From contig JAFAYN010000086.1 in the NCBI GenBank assembly GCA_019240375.1, forward strand, positions 1-15,135: 15,135 nucleotides of DNA, read 5' to 3'. This DNA comes from Gemmatimonadota bacterium (lineage in GTDB: Bacteria > Gemmatimonadota > Gemmatimonadetes > Longimicrobiales > Longimicrobiaceae). The first letter of the stretch is position 1; the number at the start of each line of letters is the position of its first letter. Under the pieces are notes generated by a model, which had not been told where the DNA came from, did no database searches, and saw nothing but the letters and a program-made list of their open reading frames with translations. Made by a program: the position numbers and the translations under genes. Below, one piece after another: positions 5,041-15,135 of the stretch.

Positions 5041-7032
5041 CGCCTGGCCGCCCAGCTCGCCGACCTCGCTCCCGGCGCCTCTCCCCAGCCCGGGCGTGCT
5101 CCCGGACCCGTAGGCCGGGTGGTCGGTGGCGCGGCGCATCCGCGCCGGGTCGCCCAGCGCGCTGGTGGGGACCGTTTCCGGCTCCAGCCGCTGACCGTTC
5201 TTGCGCACCACGTAGGCTTCCATGGCGAAGTACTCGGGAAGCCCCAGGCGGTCCACGATGCGCGCCGTGGCGGTGTTCCGCTCCTCCACCCGCTGCCAGA
5301 ACTCGCGTTCGTCCTGCCCCGGGAAGGGGGCGCGGTCCTTCTGGCTCTGGTGCTTGTAGATGGCGAGGATCTTCAGCTCCAGCTCGTCCTCGGAGAGCGG
5401 GACCATCACGTCCGCCTCGGACACCGGCCACTCCTGCCAGGCGCCGCGGTAGTACCAGAGCTCCGGCGGGTCGCCCGAGTACTGCTGCAGCGCCTGCTCC
5501 ACCGCCTGCAGGCACATGCGGTGGGTGCCGTGCGGGTCGGACAGGTCGCCGGCCACGAACACCAGCTCCGGGCGCTGCTCTTCCAGGAGCTGCAGGGTGA
5601 TCTCCACGTCCTTGGGACCGATCGGGTCCTTGCGGACCTTCCCCGTCTGGTAGAAGGGGAGGTTGAGGAAGCAGGCGTTCTCGCGGCTCATCCCGAAGGT
5701 CTCGATGCCGGACACCGCCTCGGCCTCGCGGATGCGCTGCTTGATCCGCTGCACCTCGGGGATGTCCACCTGCCCGGGGTGCTTGCTGTCCAGGAACCCC
5801 TCGATCCGGTCGGTCAGCTCGGTGACCTGCCCGTCGGCCACGTGGAAGTCGCGGTCGAACCGGCGCAGGAAGTCCATGTAGCGCCGCACCTCGTGGTCGA
5901 AGACCGCGATGTTCCCCGAGGTCTGGTACGCGACGGTGATCTCGTTCCCGTTCTGGTGCAGCTTGTTGAGGATCCCCCCCATGGAGATCACGTCGTCGTC
6001 CGGGTGCGGCGAGAAGACGATGATCCGCTTCCCCGAGGGGAGCTTGCTCCTGCCGCGGATCTTGGAGATCAGCGCGTTGAACACCTCGCCGTTCAGCGGC
6101 CCGGCCGCGCCGTAGCGCGCCAGGAGCGAGGAGAGGTGGTGCTCGCGGTAGTCCTCGGCGTCCAGCTTGAGCACCGACTTCCCCGTGCTCCCGCTCAGCC
6201 AGATCACCGCCTCGATCTCAAGCTTGCGGGTCCACTTCACCTCGCCCACCACCCAGGGCGTCTTGATGCGGGTCAGCTCCGCCGCGGCCGCCGGGTCCAC
6301 GTAGAAGGCGGCGGCGGGGTGCTCCTGCAGGTAGGTGGCGGCCACGTCCGGGTCGGGCTCCCCCTCCACCGAGCGCCGCACGATCACCGCCTTGTGCTCG
6401 CCGGTGGCGATCAGGGCGATCTCGCGCGCCTCCATGATGGTGGCGACGCCCATGGTGATCGCCTCGGTGGGGACGTTGTCCTCGCCGAAGAAGTCGGCCG
6501 CGGCGTCGCGCCGGGTCACCGTGTCCAGGGCGATCAGGCGGGTGCGCGACTCCATCCCCGAGCCGGGCTCGTTGAAGCCGATGTGCCCCGTCTTGCCGAT
6601 CCCCAGGATCTGGAAGTCGATCCCGCCGGCGTCGCGGATCGCCTGCTCATACGCCGCGCAGTGCGCCTCCACCTCCTCGCGGGGGAGGTCGCCGCGGGGG
6701 ACGTGCACGTTCTCCGGGCGGATGTTGATGTGCTCGAAGAGGTTCTCCCACATGTACCGGTGGTACGAGTGGATGCTCTTCGGGTCCATCGGGTAGTACT
6801 CGTCGAGGTTGAAGGTCACGACGTCGGAAAAGTCGAGCCCTTCCTCCCGGTGCATCCGGATCAGCTCCCGGTACACGCCGATGGGGGTGCTCCCCGTCGC
6901 CAGCCCCAGCACGGGCGGCTTCCCGGACTCGCGCTTGGCCTGCATGACCTCGGCGATCCGCCGGGCGACGGTACGCGCGATCTCGTCGTACTCCACGATC
7001 ACCACGGGTACCCGTTCACGAACTTGCGCCAT
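5029..7032 (-). CDS. nagB: Glucosamine-6-phosphate deaminase fused to a PIG-L/LmbE-type deacetylase
   Basis: A 667-residue cytoplasmic two-domain enzyme. Residues ~10-275 are NagB, which converts glucosamine-6-phosphate to fructose-6-phosphate and ammonia: LATGSTP (44-50), FNLDEYY (74-80, catalytic Asp77), GIGKTGHIGFNEPGS (144-158, His150 and Glu155) and SRTR. E. coli NagB, as I recall it, has Asp where Thr148 sits. After a ~60-residue linker, residues ~335-560 form a PIG-L domain: SPHPDDD (341-347) and DPHGTH (499-504) supply the zinc-binding Asp/His set, so deacetylase chemistry looks intact. The same fusion is known from Bacteroidota. Because the locus has a GlcNAc kinase but no nagA, the PIG-L domain may deacetylate GlcNAc-6-phosphate; this is inference. 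The start at 7032 has a clear AAAGGGAGA ribosome site directly upstream. It follows the symporter by 66 bases. The last ~45 residues are low-complexity Gly/Ser-rich. Confidence 0.93.
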   Translation of the reverse strand: MAQVRERVPVVIVEYDEIARTVARRIAEVMQAKRESGKPPVLGLATGSTPIGVYRELIRMHREEGLDFSDVVTFNLDEYYPMDPKSIHSYHRYMWENLFEHINIRPENVHVPRGDLPREEVEAHCAAYEQAIRDAGGIDFQILGIGKTGHIGFNEPGSGMESRTRLIALDTVTRRDAAADFFGEDNVPTEAITMGVATIMEAREIALIATGEHKAVIVRRSVEGEPDPDVAATYLQEHPAAAFYVDPAAAAELTRIKTPWVVGEVKWTRKLEIEAVIWLSGSTGKSVLKLDAEDYREHHLSSLLARYGAAGPLNGEVFNALISKIRGRSKLPSGKRIIVFSPHPDDDVISMGGILNKLHQNGNEITVAYQTSGNIAVFDHEVRRYMDFLRRFDRDFHVADGQVTELTDRIEGFLDSKHPGQVDIPEVQRIKQRIREAEAVSGIETFGMSRENACFLNLPFYQTGKVRKDPIGPKDVEITLQLLEEQRPELVFVAGDLSDPHGTHRMCLQAVEQALQQYSGDPPELWYYRGAWQEWPVSEADVMVPLSEDELELKILAIYKHQSQKDRAPFPGQDEREFWQRVEERNTATARIVDRLGLPEYFAMEAYVVRKNGQRLEPETVPTSALGDPARMRRATDHPAYGSGSTPGLGRGAGSEVGELGGQAVRG

Positions 7033-7098
7033 GTCTCCCTTTAACCGTTCTGAATGTCTTCGAGAGGGGTTCCCGGGCGAGATGCACGAATTGCACCT

Positions 7099-8927
<1,829 letters not shown>

Positions 8928-8931
<4 letters not shown>

Positions 8932-10781
8932 GGGCGGGCCTCCGGGACAGGGTTGGCCGCGACGCGCGGCCGGACGTCGCGCCGGATCCCGGCGCCGCGC
9001 GGGAGCAGGGGAGGGAGCGAGACGGGGAGCCGTCCGGTGATCGGGGACTCCCCCAGGAGGGCGCGGGCGGCGGCCCGCTGGCTCACCTCCGCCCCGCCCC
9101 AGGCGAGGAGGTATGCCGGGACCGAGGGGAAGTCGCCCAGCACGTACGGGCTCCCGAAGGCAATCGCGACCAGCGGCTTCCCGGAGGCCGCGATCTCCTC
9201 GAAGAGCCGGGCCGCGCCGCCCCGGGCATCGACGCTCCCCCGGTGCTCGCGCGGAGACACGTAGACGGAGGCCAACACCAGGTCGGCACCGGCCGCGGCG
9301 GCGCGCAGCGAGTCCAGCTCCGCCGGCGTGGTGCGGTCGTCCACCCGCGCCCGGTCCACCCGGGCACCGCCTTCGGCCAGGGCGGCGTCGAAGGCGCGCC
9401 CGGCCACCATGTCCGTGGGATCGGCGTAGGTGACGACCAGGATCCGGCGGGCGCTCCCCGCGAGCGGGACCAGCCCCCGGTCGTCCCGGGCCAGGGTGAT
9501 GGATCGCTCGGCGATCCGCCGCGCCAGCTCGGTGTGGGCGCGGATCCCCACCACCCGGTCCACCCCGTCCAGCGGAACCAGGCGCCCGCCGCGAAGCCCG
9601 GCGCGCGCCTTCATCTCCAGGACCCGCCGCACGGAAGCGTCGATCCGCGACTCCTGGATCCGTCCCGAGCGGACCGCGGCGGTCACCGCCTCGATCGCGG
9701 AGTGCACGCTGCGCGGCATGAGCAGCACGTCCGCGCCCGCCTCCACCGCCCGCACCGCCGCGTCCTCGTCCCCGTAGCGCTTCACCACCCCGCCCATGTC
9801 CAGGGCGTCCGTGAACAGGACGCCGTCGAAGCCCATTTCCTTCCGAAGCACGTCCGTCATGAAGTACGGCGAGAGCGTCGCCGGGGGCGCGTCCGGCCCC
9901 AGCACCCCGACCACCGCGATGTGCGCGGTCATGATCCCGTCGATCCCGCCCCGCACCGCGGCCCGGAACGGGACCAGCTCCACCCGGTCCAGCCGCGCCC
10001 GGTCGGCGGTGATGGTGGGGAGCTCGATGTGCGAATCCGCCCGAGTGTCCCCGTGCCCGGGGAAGTGCTTTCCGGTGGCGAGGAGCCCGGCGGCGTGGGT
10101 TCCGCGAATATACGCCTCCCCCATCCGCGCGACCAGAGCCGGGTCCTCGCCGAAGGAACGGGTGTTGATGATGGGGTTTTCCGGGTTGGAGTTGACGTCC
10201 AGCACCGGCCCGAAGGTCATGTGCACCCCCACCGCCCGTGCCTCGGCCCCCAGCACCCGCCCCAGCTCGTAGGCGAGCGAGTCGGAACCGGCGGCGCCCA
10301 GCGCCATCACCGGCGGGAAGTCGGTCCCTCCGCCCTGCGGGAGGAGGTACGGGAGGGCGTAGATCCCCGCCATGCGCATCCCCGGGCCGTTCTCCATGTC
10401 CGAGGCCACCAGGAGCGGGAGGGGGGCGCGCCGCTGCAGCTCGTTGAGCTTGGCCGCGTAGCTGTGCGGGAGGCCAATGGACAGGATCACCCCGCCCACC
10501 CGCTCCCGCTCCACCCAGTCGAGGAGGTGGTCGAACTCCGGGGAATCGGCGGCGACGTACTCCCCGCTCACCCAGGGCATCACCAGCTGCGCCACCCGCT
10601 CGCGCAGCGTCAGCGAGCGAAGGGTGCGCTCCACCCAGGCGTGGTCCGCGGCGGCGAGGGACCCTGCCGCGTGGGACGGGGCGAGGGGGGCGGAGGGCGG
10701 GCTCGACACGGCGGGCGCGCACCCCGCCAGGGCGAGCAGGAGACAGGCGCGGGCGTACGCGCCCGGCTGGAATCGGGGCAT
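8928..10781 (-). CDS. NagZ-like glycoside hydrolase family 3 beta-N-acetylglucosaminidase, lipoprotein
   Basis: A 617-residue GH3 enzyme expected to cleave terminal beta-GlcNAc from muropeptides or chito-oligosaccharides. The N-terminus is a lipoprotein signal with lipobox LAGC (Cys21), placing it on a membrane facing the periplasm. The first domain (~45-400) is the TIM barrel. It carries KHFPGHGDTRADSH (238-251), the NagZ-type Asp/His acid-base pair (Asp249, His251), and VLFTDALDMGG with the likely nucleophile Asp325. A second alpha/beta domain (~410-617) makes it a long form, like Bacillus subtilis NagZ (YbbD), rather than the short single-domain E. coli enzyme. The ATG at 10781 was chosen because it gives the signal peptide and is preceded by GAGGA at normal spacing; the open frame continues upstream into shadow sequence. 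It follows SusD by 83 bases, including a strong hairpin, and overlaps the symporter start by four bases. Confidence 0.93.
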
Positions 10782-10824
10782 CGGGTCCTCGGGATTCCGG
10801 GTGTGGTGGAGGTCGTGGTGGTCG

Positions 10825-10854
10825 AAGGGCCCGGCGCTCCCGCGCCGGGCCCTT
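10825..10854 (-). terminator. Perfect 13-bp hairpin between susD and the GH3 gene (attenuator or processing site)
   Basis: AAGGGCCCGGCGC (10825-10837) pairs without mismatch with 10842-10854 around a four-base loop. It begins 10 bases after the SusD stop on the minus strand. The 3' side ends in TT then CGACC, with no T-tract, so full intrinsic termination is unlikely. Likely roles are a stabilising 3' end for susCD mRNA, a partial terminator, or an RNase stop that keeps the outer-membrane proteins more abundant than the enzymes. Confidence 0.6.
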
Positions 10855-10864
10855 GCGGATGGCC

Positions 10865-12163
10865 TCAGCTCATCCCTTCGCTCTGGCCGACCGGCCAGCA
10901 GGTCACGCCGCCGTACCGGTACGGCACGCCGTCCGGGTACCCGCCCATCGCCCCCCTGGGCCACAGGTCCACGCCGTGGTGGGCCTGGTAGCGGAGCAGG
11001 TCGGGGAGGCGGTACCCCGCGAAGTACAGGTCCATCATCCGCTGCGCGCGCTCCTCGCCCTTGAGGTCGGAACCGGTGAACGGACCGTGCCCCCCCACCG
11101 CGCGCCGCGCGTTGAGGAACGACAGTACCTCGCCCTGGCTCCATCCGCCACTCCCGCCCCACAGACTGGCCTCGGCCAGGATGTGCTGCGCCTCCAGCCC
11201 CGACGCGAACATGATGTCCGCGTCGTCGCGGATCCGGGTGGTGTTCCCGGGGGTCCACCCCTCGAAGGAGTACGGCGTGTACGGCAGCAGCCCCACGCGC
11301 CCCTCCGGCTTGCTGGTGAACATCCGCCGGGGGCTCGGATCGTACGGGAGGCGGAGGTCCGTCCTCGCCGCGCTCCAGTCCTTGGGGTCGAGCGCCAGGT
11401 TGAACTCGTTGGGATCGCGCAGCCCCGAGGTGCGGTTGTACAGGTTGTAGACGTTGACCCAGTCGTCCCAGTTGGGGCTGGAGGAGAAGCGGACCCAGGC
11501 TTTGAACTGCGGGTCCACCTTGCGGGCGTAGGAGATGGCTTCGTTCAGGTTCCACCGGTTCAGGTAGGCCCGCGCGATCCCCACGTTGGCCAGGTTGACC
11601 AGGGTGTCGTTGCGCGCGGCGGTGGCGAGGTCCACCGCCTGCTTCAGGTAGGCGATGGCGGTGTCGTACGCCTCGTCGCGCGAGACCAGCTTCCCGCCGA
11701 TGGCGACCTGGCACTGGTAGTCGGCCAGGAGGAGGGTGCTGTACCCGGCGTACGCCCAGGCCCGGGCCTCCAGCGCCCCCGTCCCCTTCGCCGCGACGGC
11801 GTTGTTGCGCGAGGTGGTGCGGGCCGACGCCATGTAGCCGTAGCCGATGCAGTCGTGGGGGCACCCCACGCCGGAAAGGTCGCGCTCGTCGTAGTCCTCC
11901 CAGGGCGACCAGCCGTGCGCGAAGATGGCCTCGTCGGTCGCGGCGGCGCCGCTGTTGGCCACCCAGTTGAAGGCCCGCTTGTACTGGCTCTCGGAGGCGT
12001 TCACCAGCGCCTGCGCGGCGTTGGGGTCGCCCTGCAGGTCGCCGGGGAGGATCAGGTCCTTGCGGTCCACGTCCAGGAGGCTGTCGCACCCCGCCGCCCC
12101 CGCGAGCAGGACGAGCGCGGGGAGCGCCACCCCCAGCCGACGGTGCAAGCTCGTTCGTTTCAT
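10865..12163 (-). CDS. SusD/RagB-family outer-membrane lipoprotein
   Basis: A 432-residue SusD-like glycan-binding lipoprotein that would sit as a lid on the SusC pore. The signal peptide MKRTSLHRRLGVALPALVLL ends in lipobox AAGC (Cys26), followed by DSLLDVDRKD, the usual SusD start. The alpha-helical body is visible as repeat-like segments: ALVNASESQYKRAFNW, LEARAWAYAGYSTLLLADY, AYDTAIAYLKQAVDLA and VNLANVGIARAYLNR. The C-terminal part carries AQHILAEASLW and LSFLNARRAVGG, typical of the family, then RMMDLYFAGYRLPDLLRY. It is slightly short for a SusD. The ATG at 12163 has an AAAGGTGA ribosome site at good spacing. It lies 35 bases after the SusC stop. Ligand specificity cannot be read; the downstream enzymes suggest a GlcNAc-containing glycan. 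Confidence 0.93.
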   Translation of the reverse strand: MKRTSLHRRLGVALPALVLLAGAAGCDSLLDVDRKDLILPGDLQGDPNAAQALVNASESQYKRAFNWVANSGAAATDEAIFAHGWSPWEDYDERDLSGVGCPHDCIGYGYMASARTTSRNNAVAAKGTGALEARAWAYAGYSTLLLADYQCQVAIGGKLVSRDEAYDTAIAYLKQAVDLATAARNDTLVNLANVGIARAYLNRWNLNEAISYARKVDPQFKAWVRFSSSPNWDDWVNVYNLYNRTSGLRDPNEFNLALDPKDWSAARTDLRLPYDPSPRRMFTSKPEGRVGLLPYTPYSFEGWTPGNTTRIRDDADIMFASGLEAQHILAEASLWGGSGGWSQGEVLSFLNARRAVGGHGPFTGSDLKGEERAQRMMDLYFAGYRLPDLLRYQAHHGVDLWPRGAMGGYPDGVPYRYGGVTCWPVGQSEGMS

Positions 12164-12198
12164 GGTTTCACCTTTCGGTTCCGCGAACCGGATGGGGA

Positions 12199-15135
12199 TC
12201 AGAAGCTCACGTCGATGGAGGCGGTGATCCGCCGCAGCATGGGCATGGTGAAGAAGTCCTGCCGGACCCAGGCGTAGTCGGCCCCGGGCTGGTCGAGCCC
12301 CGCGAACGACACCTCCGGGTCCAGCCCTGTGTATTCGCCCTTCCACAGGAAGCCCAGGTTGTGGCCGGCCAGGGTGAGCGCCATCCGGTCGGTCCGGAAG
12401 CGCCGGGCGAGGGTGGAGGGGACGGTGTAGGTGAGCGAGACGTCGCGCAGCTTGACGAAGTCGGCCCGCTGCGTGTACAGGGCGTCCGCGTCCTTGAGCG
12501 CCACGCTGGTCAGGAGCTTCTTCCGCTCCGCCGGCACGGACGGGTCGTTCATCTCCTCGCACACCGCCGCCTGCGAGCACCGCCAGTACTCGGTGGCGTT
12601 GAGGAGGTAGTTCCCGCCCTTGTAGTCGACCAGGGTGAAGAGCCGCAGGTTCCCCAGCACGGTGAAGGTGTTGGAGAGCGACGCCTCGCGGGTGGGGAGC
12701 GACGGCCCCAGGTAGCGCACCGGGCCCGCGGTGTACTGCCCGTCGGCGCCCAGCACCGGGTCGCGGACGAAGAAGGCCCCCAGCGGGTGCCCCACCACGT
12801 GCAGCTGGCTCACGCTCCCGGTGGGCCCCGCGCCGAAGCGGATGGTGTCCTGCGCGATCCCCAGGTCCGCGATCCGGTTCCGGTTGGTGGACAGGCTCAG
12901 CCGCGTGTCCCAGGTCAGGGCGCGCCCCTGCAGGGGCGTCCCGGTGAGCCCCAGCTCCAGGCCCCGGTTGCTGATCCGGCCGACGTTCTGGAGCTGGCTG
13001 TAGTTGGGGATCCCCACCTCCGACACCGGGATCGGCACCGGGATCAGGGCGTCGCGGGTGGTCTTGTCGTAGGCGGTGAACTCGATCCCCAGCCGGTTGC
13101 CGAGGAACGCGGCGTCGAACCCCGCCTCGAACTCGCTCCCCCGCTCCGGGCGGATGTCGGGGTTGCCGATCTGCGCCAGCGCCGGGTAGCGGATCTCCTG
13201 CCCGGAGGCGTCCACCCCGGTCGCCATGATGTAGTACGTTTCGCGCGCCACCGACCCGGGCGCGTTCCCGGCCTGCCCCCACGCCGCCCGCAGCTTCAGC
13301 TCGTCCAGCCACGACCGGCCGCGGAAGACCGGCCCCTCGGTGGCGACGTACGACACGGAAAGCTTGGGGTAGTAGAGCTGCTTGATGTTCTGGCCGAAGA
13401 CCGAGCTGTTGTCCACCCGGAGCGCCCCGGTGACGAAGAGCCGGTCGGACCACCCCAGCTGCTCCTGGCCGAAGAACCCGAGCGAGCGGGTCTGGTTGAA
13501 CTCGTCCCACCCGCGCAGCACGTCGGCCTGGCTGACGGTGGACGCCTTGCCCACCTCGAAGTTGGTCCCCTGCGCGATGGCGTTTCGGTACGTGGTGGTG
13601 GTGTACTGCGCGCCGAAGGAGAGCGCCGAGGTCAGCGACCCGGTCAGCGCCCGCTCGACGGTCCCCGCGTAGTCCAGCGAGTACACCGTCTGCCGGGGGG
13701 AGCCCTCGGTCACCTGCCCGCCGGTGGGGAGGAGGCCAATGTCGTTGCGGGGGACGTAGCGGACCGCGCGCCCCGCGTTCAGGTCGCCGCCGATCACCAG
13801 CCGGTTCCGGAACCAGTCCGCCGGGCGGAAGTTCAGCGTCGTCCCCAGGATGATCCGGTCGCCGCTCAGCGAGTTCTCGTACCGCGCCAGCTCGGCGGGG
13901 GTGTTCCCCAGACCGTACACGCGCCCCGGGAGGGGGGTGCGCCCCGGCTGGTACATCAGCGCGCCCTGCACCGCCCCGGAGGAGTTGTCCAGGAGCGGGA
14001 TGTTGGTGCGGCTGCGGGTGTAGCCGAGGTTGACGGAGAAGTCGACCCTGTCGGTCGGGTAGAAGGTGAAGTTGCCGCGGGCCCCCGTCCGGTCGCTGGT
14101 GCTGTTGCTGAAGACGCCGTCCTCGCCCGTGTCGTCCAGCGCGGCGAAGAACGAGTACCCCTGGCCGCCGCCCCGCACCGAGAGCGAGTAGCCGGTCAGC
14201 CCGCCGGTCTGGAGCACCTGGTCGAGGAAGTTCTCGGTGAGCACGGTGCCGGTGGGGACGCTCGTGCACCCGAACCACTCCGCCGCGGCCGCCTGGTGCG
14301 CGGCGTCGCAGGTGGTGTAGTTGGCCGGCCGGGCGAGAGCCCAGTCCGACGACCCCGCCTGGACGCGGGCGTTCCACTCCAGCTTCTGCTCCCCGGGCTT
14401 TCCCTTCTTGGTGATGATCTGGATCACCCCGTTTGCCGCGTCGGCCCCGTACAGGGTGGAGGCCGCCGGCCCCTTGATCACCTCGATCGACTCGATGTCC
14501 TCGGGGTTGATCGCGTCGAGCGCGCTGACCGCCTGCCCGCCCCCGCCCGCGGTGACGCTCTGGTCCTGCGAGGGCTGCTGGTAGCTGTTCTTGAAGTTCC
14601 CCGCGTGTCCGGAGTAGACGCGCACCCCGTCCACGTACACCACCGGGGCGGAGTTCGCCGCCAGCGAGGTGACGCCGCGGATGCGGATGTTCCCGGCGGT
14701 CCCCGGCGCGCCGCTGCTGGCGCTCACCGACATCCCCGGGACCTTGGCCTGGAGCAGCTCGGTCACGCTGTTGTTGGCGACCACGTGGCTCACCTCGGCC
14801 ACGTTGATGGTGGAGATCGCGTTCCCGACGGTGCGCCGGGACACGGCGCCCGCGGTCCCGGTCACCACGATCTCGTCGAGGGCGACCGCCGCGGCCGAAA
14901 GGGCGAAGTCCGCCTCCGCGGGCGTGGAGGGCGCGACGACCACCGCCCGCTCGGCGGCGGAGAAGCCGAGGAGGGAGGCCCGCACACGGCGGTTCCCGGA
15001 GGGGACGTTCACCAGCGTGTACCGGCCGGCGGCGTCGGTCACCGCCGCCAGCCCGGTGCCCACGACGGCGACCTGCGCCCCGCTCAGCGGGCGCCGCGAC
15101 CCCGCTTCGGTGACGGTCCCGCGGACCGTCCCCTC
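12199..15135 (-). CDS. SusC/RagA-family TonB-dependent outer-membrane receptor (5' end outside window)
   Basis: The visible 978 residues are nearly the whole protein; the frame is open through the right edge, and only the signal peptide and the first part of the N-terminal domain are missing. The start of the visible part is a carboxypeptidase-regulatory-like beta-sandwich (GTVRGTVTEAGS...PLSGAQVAVVGTG...TDAAGRYTLVNVPSG), typical of SusC. DEIVVTGTAG follows, then the TonB plug: LLQAKVPGMSVSASSGAPG, IRIRGVTS, APVVYVDGVRV, DIESIEVIKGPAASTLYG and NGVIQIITKKGK. The rest is a 22-strand type beta-barrel ending in SIDVSF, with the terminal Phe expected of outer-membrane barrel proteins. It forms the import pore paired with SusD immediately downstream. 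The transported ligand is probably a GlcNAc-containing oligosaccharide, by gene context only. The promoter and any regulator lie outside the window. Confidence 0.95.
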   Translation of the reverse strand, partial: EGTVRGTVTEAGSRRPLSGAQVAVVGTGLAAVTDAAGRYTLVNVPSGNRRVRASLLGFSAAERAVVVAPSTPAEADFALSAAAVALDEIVVTGTAGAVSRRTVGNAISTINVAEVSHVVANNSVTELLQAKVPGMSVSASSGAPGTAGNIRIRGVTSLAANSAPVVYVDGVRVYSGHAGNFKNSYQQPSQDQSVTAGGGGQAVSALDAINPEDIESIEVIKGPAASTLYGADAANGVIQIITKKGKPGEQKLEWNARVQAGSSDWALARPANYTTCDAAHQAAAAEWFGCTSVPTGTVLTENFLDQVLQTGGLTGYSLSVRGGGQGYSFFAALDDTGEDGVFSNSTSDRTGARGNFTFYPTDRVDFSVNLGYTRSRTNIPLLDNSSGAVQGALMYQPGRTPLPGRVYGLGNTPAELARYENSLSGDRIILGTTLNFRPADWFRNRLVIGGDLNAGRAVRYVPRNDIGLLPTGGQVTEGSPRQTVYSLDYAGTVERALTGSLTSALSFGAQYTTTTYRNAIAQGTNFEVGKASTVSQADVLRGWDEFNQTRSLGFFGQEQLGWSDRLFVTGALRVDNSSVFGQNIKQLYYPKLSVSYVATEGPVFRGRSWLDELKLRAAWGQAGNAPGSVARETYYIMATGVDASGQEIRYPALAQIGNPDIRPERGSEFEAGFDAAFLGNRLGIEFTAYDKTTRDALIPVPIPVSEVGIPNYSQLQNVGRISNRGLELGLTGTPLQGRALTWDTRLSLSTNRNRIADLGIAQDTIRFGAGPTGSVSQLHVVGHPLGAFFVRDPVLGADGQYTAGPVRYLGPSLPTREASLSNTFTVLGNLRLFTLVDYKGGNYLLNATEYWRCSQAAVCEEMNDPSVPAERKKLLTSVALKDADALYTQRADFVKLRDVSLTYTVPSTLARRFRTDRMALTLAGHNLGFLWKGEYTGLDPEVSFAGLDQPGADYAWVRQDFFTMPMLRRITASIDVSF

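Noticed and set aside
1699..7044. Very long open frame on the + strand (1781 codons) antisense to the cluster
   Set aside because: It runs opposite to well-supported minus-strand genes, is low-complexity (Pro/Arg/Gly/His-rich) and has no recognisable domain. Long antisense frames are expected in such GC-rich DNA because stop codons are rare.
7033..7098. Possible separate promoter for the NagB fusion in the 66-base gap
   Set aside because: Only a ribosome site is clear. No convincing -35/-10 pair was found, and the tight spacing suggests continued transcription from upstream.
10782..12089. GH3 reading frame extended upstream of 10781 to the far start
   Set aside because: The extra ~436 codons overlap SusD in another frame and are low-complexity. 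The ATG at 10781 gives a lipoprotein signal and has a GAGGA ribosome site.

Overview
The window is very GC-rich, and its main feature is a SusC/SusD-led gene cluster of the kind found in Bacteroidota and Gemmatimonadota. The high GC content, the GC-ending codons and the style of the SusC and RecQ proteins point to Gemmatimonadota (Longimicrobium-like). This assignment is an inference from protein style and composition; no rRNA or marker gene is present.

Layout. On the + strand at the left edge is the 3' end of a RecQ-family DNA helicase (to 629). A 458-base gene-free stretch follows (630-1087). It holds two short palindromes and copy A of a ~225-bp structured repeat. Next is a + strand gene for a 323-residue membrane-anchored protein of unknown function (1088-2059), followed by copy B of the repeat (2088-2314). 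From 2329 to the right edge all genes are on the minus strand and form one tight cluster. In transcription order they are: SusC-type TonB-dependent receptor (5' end outside the window), SusD-type lipoprotein, NagZ-like GH3 beta-N-acetylglucosaminidase lipoprotein, SSS-family sodium/solute symporter, NagB fused to a PIG-L deacetylase, BadF-type N-acetylglucosamine kinase, and an N-acyl-D-amino-acid deacylase lipoprotein.

How the genes fit together. The cluster reads as a complete amino-sugar utilisation locus. SusC/SusD would import a GlcNAc-containing glycan, the GH3 enzyme would release GlcNAc, the symporter would carry the product across the inner membrane, the kinase would phosphorylate it, and the NagB/PIG-L fusion would convert it to fructose-6-phosphate. 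There is no separate nagA, so the PIG-L domain is the obvious candidate for the deacetylation step. A NagZ-type enzyme together with a D-amino-acid deacylase suggests peptidoglycan fragments rather than chitin as the substrate, but no murQ or amidase is present here to settle it. Spacing is tight: a 4-base ATGA overlap joins GH3 and the symporter, and the kinase starts two codons after the NagB stop in the same frame. A perfect 13-bp hairpin separates susD from the GH3 gene and may set expression levels within the operon.

Most unusual feature. The two direct copies of the ~225-bp repeat each fold, in the + sense, into four successive hairpins. Three of the four share a GAGAC/GGCTC arm with a single A-G mismatch. 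Differences between the copies include at least four paired (compensatory) changes in the stems, and several pairs are G-U wobbles valid only on the + strand. I do not recognise this as a known RNA family. It is the best candidate for an undescribed element in the window.
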